In this document: piece after piece, positions 13,680 through 25,505 of the stretch | Layout: each line of letters begins with the position of its first letter | Position numbering within the stretch: position 1 is the stretch's first letter | Assembly: GCA_018398765.1 (NCBI GenBank) | Contig: JAHBMJ010003402.1 | Span: 1-64,000 of the forward strand | DNA from: Chromera velia | Taxonomy: Eukaryota > Sar > Chromeraceae | Direction of reading: 5' to 3' | Length of the DNA stretch: 64,000 nucleotides | Program-made: the position numbers and the translations under genes | Notes under the pieces: model-generated | Seen by the model: the letters and a program-made list of their open reading frames with translations, nothing else | Database searches by the model: none | Told to the model about the DNA's origin: nothing

Positions 13680-14959
13680 TCCTGACGATCGATTCGCTTT
13701 CTTCTACTTGCCAATGTATATTCTCTAAATCGATTAAGATTACAGACCACGTCCTTAGTTGTTGAGTGAGTCTTGCTTTGGCCTACAGTCTCTCGCTTCA
13801 GAGCTAGGCTCAATCAAAGACATGCATGACATGGACTGCCAGGAGCTCGGCTCCACCGGCTTAGTTATTCATTCATTTATTTATTCATTCATTCATTCAT
13901 TTATCCATTCATTCATTCATTCAATATAATAGTAAGCACACATGATATATACAAATATAATTGAAATATTCAAAATAATTCAATCACTAAGTAACTAAGC
14001 TAAGCTAGCTAAGTAGCTGTGTAGTTATTTCAACTTCTGTTCAAACAAAGATCTGGATAAATATATACTTGAAACAATGATTAGGACTTTGACCTAGAGG
14101 TTGACGCTAGAGTTGACGGAGGTCTGAATAGACTGAGTGGCCTAGAGTACTCACTGGAGGATCCAGCCAGGGATCCAGTCACAATGCAAGCACCACCCTG
14201 CATGAAAGAGCGACAGAGGCAGGTGGGGAGCTATGGGGAGCTAGGGGTATCATAGAAAAAAAAAAAAGTAAATAACTCTCTTTGTCAGATATTTTTTTTT
14301 TGTCTAAAACAACTGTTGTTTAGCTGTTGTACGGGTGTTACACAAGTGTTGTAAAGTGTTGCAGGCCAAGAAAAAAAAAAAAAGAAAAGTAGATCGATAA
14401 CTTATTTTTGTAGAGACTTTTTTTCTTTTTTTTTTTTTTTGCTGTGACATGTCTAGGTGGGGAGCCACTGGGTACACCGGGCATGGACTATGTACATTAA
14501 TGTATCCATCATAATACTTAAATATTATTATACTTTAAGCTTAAATGGAAACAATCATACTTATATTTTCCCTTGATTATAGGCTTGATTCAAATTTTTT
14601 TATTAGATGGGCTAATAGATGGAAGTGATTGCTTAGTAATTGTTTACAGATGGAAGTGATTCTTTATCAAAGTCGTTGATCAACAATTTTTTTATATATA
14701 CTAATTATTTTATGTTTTTTCATGTATAATTGCTCAAATACTTCAAGTTGAAACGGTAAGTTTAAATACCGAATACTGTCATTTAGGGGGTCAAAAACGA
14801 CCGGTTATGACCGGTATGCGGTATTTAACAACTCTATCAGAGGTAGAGATTGCTTAGTAAAAATTTGCCTAAATATAATGATTCTCTGAGTCTTTACTAT
14901 AATTAACTCAATTTCTCATAATCACAATGAAACTTCTTCAATCTAAAGCTTCTTTCAAA
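13680..14959. other. AT-rich island with (ATTC)n and A/T tracts
   Basis: No gene is visible. A degenerate (ATTC)n microsatellite lies at about 13866-13922. Paired A-rich and T-rich runs at 14254-14440 are bracketed by an 11-bp direct repeat AGGTGGGGAGC (14221-14231 and 14455-14465), suggesting a small insertion with a target duplication. Confidence 0.45.
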
Positions 14960-15319
14960 CTAGGCGCCGGCTAGAGAAAAAAAAAAAAAGATCTCCCTAG
15001 ATCGTCTATTTTTTTTTTTTTCCTCACGAAAAAGTTGAGTCGGAAAAACCTAAGTGAAATGCTAAAAACTAGGCTAAGTCCAAAAACCAATTACTTCTAT
15101 GTCACTCACCATCCAGCTTTTTACCCCTGCCGAAGCCCGGACTGAACTTCCCAGTGAACTTTTAACATGAGTCTAGACATAAGTACTAGAATAACTAGTC
15201 GGATAAGTAAGGTTTCACTTAGGGTCTCACTATAATAAAAAAAAAAAATAAAAACAAAAAAAAAAAGATCTCTCCAAATCGTCTACTTTTTTTTTTTTTT
15301 CCCTCTAGCCGGCGCCGAG
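14960..15319. mobile_element. hAT-like MITE, 360 bp
   Basis: The ends form a terminal inverted repeat. The left end reads CTAGGCGCCGGCTAGAG. The right end, reverse-complemented, reads CTCGGCGCCGGCTAGAG, one mismatch in 17. Both ends continue into A12-13 runs and an AGATCTC word. Identical 8-bp sequences CTTTCAAA flank the element (14952-14959 and 15320-15327), as expected for the 8-bp target duplications of the hAT superfamily. There is no coding capacity, so it is non-autonomous. The intact flanking repeats suggest it is not very old. The superfamily assignment rests on target-site length and is inference. Confidence 0.75.
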
Positions 15320-15445
15320 CTTTCAAAGATGCTATATGTTTTTATTACTTTCATTATATACTAGGGTAATATCGGTAGGACATTACACGAATCATCAATC
15401 TGATAAATAAAGGATAAAATGAATTCGTACACAGAGATATAGTTT

Positions 15446-17854
15446 CTAACGCCCTTCTTCTTTCTTTTCGCACTCTGCTGCTCTTGCATCAGAGATGGGC
15501 TGCAACGGAACGGGACTCAACGGCTGTGCGGCACCAGACCCTGCGCCCCGAGGCGTTCGCACGGAGCCCCCCGGGTTGGGGATGGAACTTGACGCATGAG
15601 GGGCCCCATCGCCAAACTCTCCGGACATCAACTGGAAGGGCGTCGGGGAGGGGGGCACGAAGGCAAAACCTCTCTCGAGATTCACAGGGGTGCGGGGAGG
15701 AGAGCCGCTCTGTTCTGCCACGTAGGCTGCTGCTGCTGTGTCCGTGATGATAGTCTGCTGGCCCTGTCCGAGTCTGCTCTGAGACAGGCCCGTCACTTCA
15801 CTGCCTGTGCCCGTGGGTCCCCCTGGTGTGGTGGGGAGGGTGGCAGGTTCGTTCGAGAGCAGGGTGGGCAGGTTGGGGCGCCATCTCTGCAGGCAGGCAT
15901 TGATTGATTTCATGGCCATTGATGACCAACCGTCTGAGGAGTGCAGAAAGCGAATGATCGTTGAAAGAGGAGACGAAACGCTGCTCGGGAGTTTGAAATC
16001 CAAGCAAAAATTGCTCTTTATCGTTAACCACGGTGAAAGACAAAGTCAAAAACGCACCGCTACTCAAGAAACATATGCAAAAGCGATGGTATTGAGCCTG
16101 AGACAGAGAGCAAAGAGGCCAACAAAACCTGCAGGCAGGGAACCACGTGAGATCTCCCGCCAGTCGCTTGGACAAGCTCCAACCTAGTTGCCACAGGTGT
16201 GCAAAAAAAAAAAAAAATCCCATTCTTCCTCCTTTCCATCCACTGCAAAAAAAGAAACTTTGGGGGTGCCCACCTGTGAAGCGGTATTGCGCCTGCCCGC
16301 GAGCTGGGCCCGCAAAGCCGCCATCCGGGTCTGCCTCCGATACCTCGCAGCTCGCCTCGCTGCGGCCTGATACATCGCGTTGCGCATTTCCTGCAGACAG
16401 ACAGAAAGACGGCTTTGGCAGAGGCAGTTTAGCGGACGAAAACTGGTATATTGAATACACCGAGATACATGAAGTGCGATGCTGCTGTTTTTCTACAATG
16501 CACAGCACCTATTTGGGCGTTTATTCGGGGGTTCAATACCTGTTTCCCGTTGTGACAGAAATATACAATTTTCTTAGCTTTGATCGATGTCTATCTATCT
16601 GTCTGTCTCTCTGGTCTCTATCTCTTTCTCTCTCTTTCTCTCTCTTTCTCTCTCTGTCTGTCTCAGGGTCATGCATGTGTGTGAGCACCGACCGACCGAC
16701 CTGTTGTTGCTTCTTTTGTCTGAGGTTCTGCTGCTCTCGCGCCTTCATGGACAGTTCCGTCAGCCTGTTCATGTACGAGCGCAACCGCGTGGCCGACACT
16801 GTAGGAAGGAAGGCAAATGAGGAGCAGAGAACAGAGAGTGCCATGAGTGGGCTGAAAGAGGCATCGGGAAACCAAGTCGGTCGGAGAGACGGGAGAAGCA
16901 AAAAGGGAGAGAGAGACAGGAAAACGGAGTTAAGAGAGACGGTATCAGTGAAAGAGGGGGATAACGAGGAGCGACATAGGCAGTCAAAGAAAGAAAGAAG
17001 GAAGAATGGAAGCCAGGAAGAAACTGAGGATGGAGGGAGGGAGCAGGGGGGAAGCCCATGCACTCACTCACTGACTTGTTGGCAGCTGGGCGTTCCGATT
17101 TTTCAGTCCGTGGAATGAGAGCCCGATCAGCGCAAGGAAGAGACCTGCATGCGCGCGTGTGCGTACGTACATGTGTGTGCGTCAATCATGCAGATGCATC
17201 CGGATCCTCTGTGAAGTGATAAACTGCCACATTGTGGGCAAAGGCACAAAGCGTTCCTTCCTACTGGAAACAAACCATCAATCATTCAGCAGAATCAATC
17301 GAATATATTTTGCGACGCCTCTCCTCTCTCCAAAGTTGCGAGTGAGAGACCCACGTCTTCAAAGACATGTCATTGGTGTCTCTTTCAAAGACATGCAAAC
17401 AGACAAGAAAGCCAGATCAGGACGGGGGTGCAAGCATATCATCAGTTCCGTGTGATGCTCTCCATGACATCTGCCACGTCACCTTCCTTATCATCGATCA
17501 TTCACTTTCTTCCATTGCCCCCTAACGATAAGCAAACTCAGAGACGCACGCAGGCTGAAAAACAGAGAGACGCACTCAATGCCAAAGAAAAAATCGACTC
17601 ACTCAAACCAAAGCAGATCGCGCCAAGTCCAAAGTGCCGCCCCCCCATGAGGGTCGTTCTCCCGATGCACACTGCTTTCTCCCCTCTACTGGCCCACAAC
17701 TTTATGGGGTACGCTGCACTCAGACAGAGACAGAGAGAGAGAGCCCACACCATTGGAGGTGAAACAACACGATTTACTCAGATACAAATAGAAAGGCGGC
17801 CTGTGTACGCATCCGCACGTTTTCCTCCTGGCTTCTGACGCCCACCTTGAGGGG

Positions 17855-17890
<36 letters not shown>

Positions 17891-20800
17891 GACCTCATCG
17901 CACACCCTCGAGAAAAAAGGTTCAGCACCATGCAGTAAAACACGTGCGCAATCATATTTTCACGGACGCGCACAAATGCTTGCACACAGGCGCAAGCCAA
18001 AACAATTGTTGATAAAAACGGCACGCAGAGACTGTTTTCTGAGAACGCACTCAGACACAAACCATCTGATTTACTTCAGCTATTTACTGACTTCCTGACT
18101 AGCAGCCTGCCTGCCTGCTCTAACTGCCTAACTGGCTGACTGTTGGAGGTCAATCTGATTTCGTAAGTTCCCGGTTCTAGGTCCTCCTCCACAGTGCCGT
18201 ACAGATTCAGGAAGGCCCGCCCAACCTTGGGACGCCACCAGGTGACAAGTCTCTCGTCCCCCATGTCCCACCAGGGCTCTATCTCGTGGTAGCTACGGTC
18301 AGTGCCGTCTCTGTCATCGCAATTCTCTCTGGGGCCCCGAATCAAAAAATCGTCGGCTACCTTCAGACCGTCCTCGAGAAGTTCAGAGAATGACGTCGAA
18401 AAAAATGAAAAAAAAGAGAAAGAAGGAGAGGGAGAAGACAAGGAAGTTTTGTCTTTCTGTTTTGAGTCCTCTGGGGGGGCAGATCTTCTCAACAGTTTTC
18501 GTTTCCTTCGAATAGTTTGGACGGTGGAAGACGAGGGAATCGTCTGGGAAGGGGTTTGTTCTTCGTCCTCGTCGTCATCTTCGTCTTCGCCCTCCCCATC
18601 GAAGAGAAAAGGACCCCAGGAATTCCTCTTTTTCTTTTTATTCAGAGACGGGCGTTTCGGACGCGGCGGGACAGTACAGAAGCCTCGATGGGAGTCTGGG
18701 GAGGTGAGAGAAGGGCTTTGGTGTGCTTCACCGTGGCCATCTACTGCTGCGTCGAGTTCTGGAACCATCCGGGTGGTGGAATTGAAGGACGCAACTTCCC
18801 TTTCGTCCAAGAAACCGCCTGGATGATGATTGTGCATTTCCTCCTTTTCTCCGTAAGAATGGAGGACCTGCTGTCCATCATCAGAATCTCCTCCTCGTTC
18901 AGTTTTCTCGACAACAGCGCTTGGTGTTTTTCTCAGAACCGAGACGGGCGTAAAATCCCCACGGTGGGGGGGAGGGGGGGGAGGGGGCGGAGGGTTGTTT
19001 TTTATGAGTAGTTTCTGTATGTGTCCGTCTGCTTCCGTCATGATGCCCTGGGTGTTGATTGGAAAGTATTGAAATCCACTCGGAATGTCGCCTTCTTCTT
19101 TCGACGAATGACGGTGATGGGGAGGGGGAAGGAGTGGGCGTCCTTTTCCTCTTCCATTCCTGCCGGGTCTCTTGGATTTTATGCGGAACAACTCATACCT
19201 GCAATGAAAAGGACGAAGGGAAGGGAAAGGAAAGGAAAGAAAAGAAAAGGAAGGGAAAGGGAATGAAGGTGGAGGGGTCTGAGAGGAAAAGACGTCCCGA
19301 CTCTCTTGGCTTTCAGATGATTGATTGGAGGCAGATCACAAAAGGCTTTCAGATGATTGATTGGAGGCAGATCACAAAAGGCTTTCAGATGATTCATTGG
19401 AGGCAGATCACAAAAGGCTTTCATATGATTGATTGGAGGCAGATCACAAAAGGCTTTCAGATGATTGATTGGAGGCAGATCACAAAAGGCTTTCAGATGA
19501 TTCATTGGAGGCAGATCACAAAAGGCTTTCAGATGATTCTTTGGAGGCAGATCACAAAAGGCTTTCAGATGATTGATTGGAGGCAGATCACAAAAGGCTT
19601 TCAGATGATTGATTGGAGGCAGATCACAAAAGGCTTTCAGATGATTCATTGGAGGCAGATCACAAAAGGCTTTCAGATGATTGATTGGAGGCAGATCACA
19701 AAAGGCTTTCAGATGATTCATTGGAGGCAGATCACAAAAGATGTGCAGACCAATGAAAATGCGAGGATCAAAAGAAGAATGAAGAGAAGTGACGGAAGCA
19801 GGATCAAACTAATTAGAGGAGTAAAAAATGAAGGAAGAAATAAAGAAAGAAAGCATCTTACTGCCTGCCTGCCTGCCTTCTTTCCTTCTGTTTCTGACTT
19901 TTATTCTATGTCCCTGCCTCCATTTCTTCATTCCCTCTCACACCCAATACTTGCGTGCTATCCTTTTAGGAGGTGCCGCATGGTGAAACACACACCAACT
20001 TACTTAACTTACTTGTCATTGAATACCGTCAAAGCCCCGATACCGCACGGCTTGAGTCTCCTGTCCCCCTCCAGATGGCGTCTCAAATCGGGTACGTCAC
20101 TCCGACAGAGAAGAGACTTCCGCTCTTCACGGACAAAGCACGCATCTGCATAAGAGGAAGGACAACAAAAACAAAAAAACAGAAACCAAGAAGAAAGTCC
20201 AAAGGAGATAGCAAGAATGAGGTTGGTGCATCCAAAAAGGAATCTGCAGACAGTTAGGTGACCCGTTCCGTTTCTCTTTTGATATACACCAGCGAAGGAA
20301 CATTCCTTGAAGAGACGATGTCGTTCTCTTCTCTTCCCCAGAATACAGAAAGACAGAGACACAACCTACCACACACGGTAGGAAGGCAGGCAGGCAGGCA
20401 GATAGCTATGTGGCATCTTTCAAAGCCTCATGCCCATGCAAGCAAAGGGTTCTCTTTTCTCTCACGCTCCCTGCACAGACAAAAAAGCCCTGCGGAAGAG
20501 GATCATCCAGAAAGAAAGTCCGCATGACAGTCTGATGGGGAAGAAGTGGATAAGCGAAAAAGGTGTTTGAAGAAAAGCCGGAGACAAAAAAAAGGAGTTG
20601 AATTCAGTATACGAGGCAGGCACAGACACTGCCACACATCCCCCCTTCATCCCTCCCAACCGAACGAGAGGTCATCGAAAAGAGATGAATAACTAAATGA
20701 TGCCCACCGGAGCACGCGTTTATCAGAGACAGACAAACAAATAACTAAAAAAAGAAAGAAGCCCGCCAGAGCACGAGTTTATGGGAGACAAACAAACAAG

Positions 20801-23219
20801 TAACTGAAGAAAGAAAGAAAGAAAGAAAGAAAGCCCACCAGAGCACGAGTTCATTGGCCCAAACGCGTAAGAAGGTCTGGACATCACAAATCCTTTGGAG
20901 GCCTGCAGCAGACTCACCCAGTTGTTCGTTCATTTCTTTTCATTTTATTTCGCAAAAAGAAAAGACGCGAAGAAGATTCGAATATGATGGAGGCTTTCGC
21001 TTCAAGCCCTGCTCGCTTGCAAATGGGTGGAGCGCAAAGGAGAGAAGGGGAGTGCGAAGGAGAGAAGGGGAGTGCGAAGGAGAGAAGGAGAGCCTCCCTG
21101 GGTGGGGATGGAATGAAGCGAAGGCACAGAGAGAGAGGACACCGGAGGCACTGGAGAGGACAAAAACACTTTGCTTCCGTCAACTTGTTTCGTTCCCTGA
21201 TGGTCTCTCTCTCTGTCTCTCTGTCTCTCTGTCTGTCTGTCTGTCTGTGTTGATGCTGTCTCCATCTTGAAATCTAATACAGGAAACTTCGTATGTGCTT
21301 TTTTAATCTGAACTGCTTTCATGTTCCTTTCCCTCATTCCACTTCTGCAGTCTTCGTGTCCCGTCAGCTCTTGTGTCCTGGTGAGTGAGAATTCATTCCG
21401 CTCTTTTTCTCTTCTTTTGATCTCTTTCTCTTCTTGCGAACGCAACTAGGTGGATTCGGTCTTGTGTGATTCTTCATGCTGCCTCATACTTTGTGCACAA
21501 CTGCCTGCGAAAAGTCTTTCTCCGGTTCTGGAACAGATGCTTGACTGACTGACCTGAAGGAAATTTCGAATCCTGTAATAGATGAGTACAGGCGCCTTGA
21601 GGCGTCTGTGCGTCTCGAAAGTCACAGAGGTGTCCTTCAGGCGGTAGGTCTTACAGGTCATGTGGGCACTGGAAGAAAACATCATGATCAACACACCTGC
21701 ATGCATGCGTGGATGCATGCATGGATGCGGCGTGGGTGGGTGCATTGGTGGAAGGAAGGGTCATTCATTTATGCAAATGCATACGGGGAGACGTGAGAAC
21801 ATGTGATGTGCGGAGGGGGGGTTTGCGGAGACGCCTCCTTGCCATGCCTTCTTTCTTTCTTCCTTTTTTTGTTTTCTTTCTCTCTATCGATCTGTGTTGC
21901 TTTCTTCTTCCCTTTTCCCGCGCTCCCTTTCGTCCTTCAGTCCTTTCTTTCTGCCTTCATTCCTTTTTTTCTCCACATTTTTCTTCCTGCTCTTCTCCTC
22001 CCCACTCTTTTGTTTGATTCTTTTTGTTTTCTCTCGTCGAGGACGCCCTCGCAAAAAAAATGAAGAAGAAAGAGGAGAAAGAGAACAACAACACGCAGGC
22101 AGAAAGGCAGGCAAGGTACGGTCACTCCTTGCGGTCTGTCTATCTGTCTACATGATGGAATGAAAGATCCAATGATTGAATGGACATATCGATAGATGTG
22201 TACAGGCAGACACGCAGGTGGACAGACAGACCTAACACAAATGCGATGGCCGCGATGACGAAACACAAAGTCGGCAACCTCTTCGGCCCGTCCGTTAGAA
22301 TTGTGAACCAGTGCGAGTTGCCGGCTGCCTCCGAGACCGTTCGTCGATGACCATCCTCCTCCCCCCCATTCTCATCCTCCCCTTCCCCATCGTCCAACTC
22401 GTCATCATCCCACCCCTCCTTGTCGCTGTCGCCCCCCCCCTCTCCCTCCACACCCACCCCGAGGTCTGCCACGCCCTCACTCTCCACTCCCTCCCAATCT
22501 GAACTCTCACAAACACTCACGCGGGTCGACGCCCCAGGCGGCACAAGGGGACTTCTGCCTGCGGGCGGCTGCGCTGTGGACACCCGCCACCCAACCTGCC
22601 GGGGTTGTGCTGTAGCGCGTCTCCCCCCTGCCTCTGCTGCACGCTTTGCACCTGCAGCAGCACCTGGGTGAAGCGATCGTCGTTGGTGCTGCTTGAGAGC
22701 CTCAGCCTCATTCCCCCCAAACAGCACAGCGAACGCACCCCCTTTCTTTGCTTTTTCAGACTCTCCCCCGCCAGCTTCCTCTGTCCCCTCGTCAGACAGC
22801 TCGTCGCCTGAGATCTCCTCCTCGCTCTCTGTCGGCGCCTCCTCAGTCTCCCCTCCTCGGACGCCACTCCTCAACCCCCCCACCCCCCCTACACCCTCTC
22901 CCGCAGGCACGGCCACCGACTGGGTCTCTCTCCTTGCCTGTCGCCTGATCGTGGACCTCCGCGCCTTCATTCGTCGCACCGCTCTGTGACTCTCTGCAGT
23001 CACAATCAACCCACCAAACAGACAGGTAGACACACAAACAGACAGACAGACAGACAGGCAGGCAGGCAGGCAGACAGACAGACAGGCAGACAGACACAGA
23101 CAGACAGGCAGACAGACTATATGTACAGACAGACAGACAGACAGACAGACAGGCAGACAGGCAGGCAGACAGACTATATGTACAGACAGACAGGCAGGCA
23201 GGCAGGCAGGCAGGCAGAC

Positions 23220-23286
<67 letters not shown>

Positions 23287-23383
23287 AAGACAAACGGACA
23301 GACAGAAAGACAGACAGACAGACAGAGAGAGTCAGACAGACAGAGAGAGTCAGACAGACAGACAGACAGACAGGCAGGCAGGG

Positions 23384-23453
<70 letters not shown>

Positions 23454-24512
23454 GTAGACACACAAACAGACAGACAGACAGACAAACAAACAGACAGACA
23501 GACGACGGATGGCTGTGTGTTGTCGAAGCTTTCTTTGACTCATCCGTCCAAAGAAACGCAAGTGAAGAATCCGATTGAACCCAACCAGAAGCTCCGTGAA
23601 GATAGACAGACAGAGAGACCCTTTGTTCGAATCCAAATTGGCTGGCTGGCTACACGCACGCATCGACTGAACATTAAATCAATTGTGTGCCTGCTGGCGA
23701 ATGCGTGGCTGCTTGAATGCTTCAGAGCTGATTTAGTGGTTCAGTGAATGACTCCTGGTAGACTCTGATTTCATGAAAACGAAAGGAAGACGGAGAACCA
23801 GATTAGGATCTGTCTAGCTGTCTCGTGGACGGATGGTCTGGACTGATGAACTAACGAGCGAATAAGCTCTAAGGGAAACGGAAGAATTGAGCAGGCAAGT
23901 AGCTATTTGCTTGAGCAGCCTCTCCCCTCGCCCCCGAGGTATCGGCAGAGACAGAATATGGCTGCATGACTCACCGAGCTCGGAGAGGAGGTTCAACTCT
24001 AACTCGACCCAAGTCTTTCTTGGCGCATTCGGAGAGGAAGTTTGGGACGGTTCCGGGCTGTGCAGTCGCCCTTGCGATGACCCCCTGAGATTGTTCTGTC
24101 GAAATTGCGACAAAACACTTCGCATCCGGGAGAGGTTTCTCCATCTGCGTCCTTGGCCTCCCTGATTTGAGTTTTCCCAAAAGCTTCTTCTTTGAAGGAC
24201 GCCAGAGGGCTGCCTGGATGAAGCCTCCGAGTTTGGCGTGGGTCTCTCTGACAGACCGTCTTGGGGTGCCCCCTGTCCCTGTCCCTCTACCGCCAGGCGA
24301 TTGCGTCGAGGGGTGAATGAACCCCGCAGAAAGGACAGGGGACCGCCGAGACTCCGCGTAGGATGACGATTTCCCTGTCCTTGTCCTTGTCCGCTTCCAT
24401 CTCTGGGTGGGGAAGGATTCGAAGCGTGACCGCCCTCTGTTGCCTGCCCCTCTGCATCCTCTTCCGGGAGCTTTATATGCAGCGTCTTTCTTTGAGGGCT
24501 TGGGGGCTGCAT
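15446..24512 (-). CDS. CDC50/LEM3-family protein (P4-ATPase flippase subunit), expanded, two or more exons unplaced
   Basis: CDC50 proteins are the obligate beta subunits of P4-ATPase phospholipid flippases: two membrane helices with a large extracytoplasmic loop. Exons placed: 24512-23975, 22993-22232, 21668-21554, 21527-21490, 20145-20013, 19198-18141, 17713-17609, 17144-17076, 16798-16701, 16390-16274, 15886-15446. Family marks, in order: first helix RLPTLCFVIAAIAFVLG; KAPVLIYYRIRNFLQ then NRRKTFRRQL (family: KGPVYVYYQLTNFYQNHRRY); KPCGIGALTVFNDK (PCGLIANSMFNDT); VTWWRPKVGRAFLNLYG and DLEPGTYEIRLTSN; YPIKLWASRGEKAVCIGRTT; GGRHFGLGAICFGLFLALIG (second helix). At least one exon is missing between 22232 and 21668 and one between 21490 and 20145, because phases do not join. 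Unusual additions are an acidic N-terminal extension of over 400 residues, a loop insertion of about 250 low-complexity residues (roughly 19190-18300), and a C-terminal cytoplasmic tail of about 220 residues, first helical and Arg/Gln-rich, then Pro/Ser-rich. About 1,158 residues are resolved; typical members have 350-400. Confidence 0.85.
19311..19740. repeat. 36-bp minisatellite, about 12 copies
   Basis: The unit starts GGCTTTCAGATGATTGATTG and ends with GGCAGATCACAAAA. Copies differ mainly at one spot (GATTGATTGG, GATTCATTGG or GATTCTTTGG). The array lies inside the CDC50 intron between exons 20145-20013 and 19198-18141. Because 36 is a multiple of three and no unit contains a stop in two of the frames, long open frames appear on both strands; these are not judged to be genes. 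Confidence 0.95.
20697..20850. repeat. Three-copy tandem repeat, about 59-72 bp
   Basis: Three units begin GCCCACCGGAGCACG, GCCCGCCAGAGCACG and GCCCACCAGAGCACG. The first two are followed by a purine-rich stretch ending in AAAGAAAGAA. The array lies in the unresolved intronic part of the CDC50 gene. Confidence 0.85.
23023..23504. repeat. (GACA)n/(GGCA)n microsatellite, about 480 bp
   Basis: An almost unbroken tetranucleotide array of GACA with interspersed GGCA, GATA, GAAA and GAGA variants. Two internal patches read TATATGTACAGACAGACAG. It fills half of the CDC50 intron between exons 24512-23975 and 22993-22232. On the transcribed strand it reads TGTC/TGCC, an expanded pyrimidine-rich tract placed about 30-500 bases upstream of the acceptor. 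Confidence 0.95.
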
Positions 24513-25505
24513 GATGAGGCTGCCTGTTCAGGGTCACAATACCTGTTCGGGAAATACGAGAAAGTCGAAGCCACAGACAAAGCAATGGAGACGGCCTCTT
24601 CACATATATACACATATACCAAATTTAGCGGAATCCGTTCTGCAGCCTCTGCCAGGCTTTTCCTGGAGCGCCTCTTTTCAACCCATCAAACAGAATGCTC
24701 AGCTTTGAGCCCACCTATGACGAACTGCAGCTGCACAGCGACAAATCCTGCTCGAATTCTCACGTTATGTATTGTACATCAAAACGATATATACGGATGA
24801 TACGTACAGATTAATTAAAGATAAATTGCATGGCAAAAAAAAGACCCGTAAATTCGCAATACAGATTGGAGCACACTCTCGGTTTCTGAGGAGCCATCCG
24901 AGGCGTGAACGCGCGCGGAGGCAAAAAAAGAGAAGAGAAGAAATTGCGTGGAACCGTGCGCGCGCGCACAACTCGGTTGTCACGTTATGCTATTTTTTTC
25001 CGTGGGCCCCTAAAATGGTCCATTTGGACCGTGTTTTTGGCAAGGATCTAATTATTTTTGTTGAAAAAAAATATGCAAAATTTTGGAAGAGGCCCATTCA
25101 GGTGGCGAATTTCATGAACCAGCTTCGATCCTTCCAACACTCTTAATTCCTCAGATCGCCTCTCGGCAGAAAAGGGAGAACCCTGCGGAGCATTGTTGTG
25201 CAGAATAAGTGAGGGCGGAAAGTAAGAAAAGGTGTAATGTTTTCAGGTGTGACGTGAGGAATTGAAAGGAAGAAAAACTTTCAAGGGGACCTGTAGCAAG
25301 CAAGCAGAAACTTCGATTGATCGTTGGTTTGTAAGAGGTGAGACTGTCTTGCCGGACTGATTTAGCTTCGTGAATGAGGCAGTGAGATGGGAGCTCCATG
25401 TCTCTGTGGTATGTTCTTTGTTGCCTCGCGACAGTGAGCCTCAGAAACGAGGTTTCCTTACAGTTGGTCTGAGAACGTTTTTCTTTTACTACCCAACCAA
25501 CCACC
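24513..25505. promoter_or_regulatory. Shared upstream region of CDC50 and the CCCH protein gene
   Basis: This 993-base region separates two divergent start codons. It contains a CGCGCGCGCA run near 24958 and, at about 25016-25029, the near-perfect inverted repeat GGTCCATTTGGACC. No gene was recognised inside it. Regulatory function is inferred from layout only. Confidence 0.5.

Noticed and set aside
19059-20153. 364-codon plus-strand frame with twelve GFQMIDWRQITK repeats
   Set aside because: It is produced by the 36-bp minisatellite, lies antisense in a CDC50 intron, and its non-repeat parts are low-complexity or overlap the CDC50 exon 20145-20013.
21884-22114. Lys/Arg-rich minus-strand frame as a CDC50 exon
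   Set aside because: It lies in the right interval and could accept the phase, but the acceptor is poor (GCGAG) and the sequence does not resemble the region after the first helix.
22970-23520. CRISPR-like array
   Set aside because: The repeats are 4-bp microsatellite units without unique spacers, and the genome is eukaryotic.
23174-23663. Minus-strand frames reading (CLSV)n
   Set aside because: They are translations of the GACA microsatellite inside a CDC50 intron and do not encode a cysteine-rich protein.
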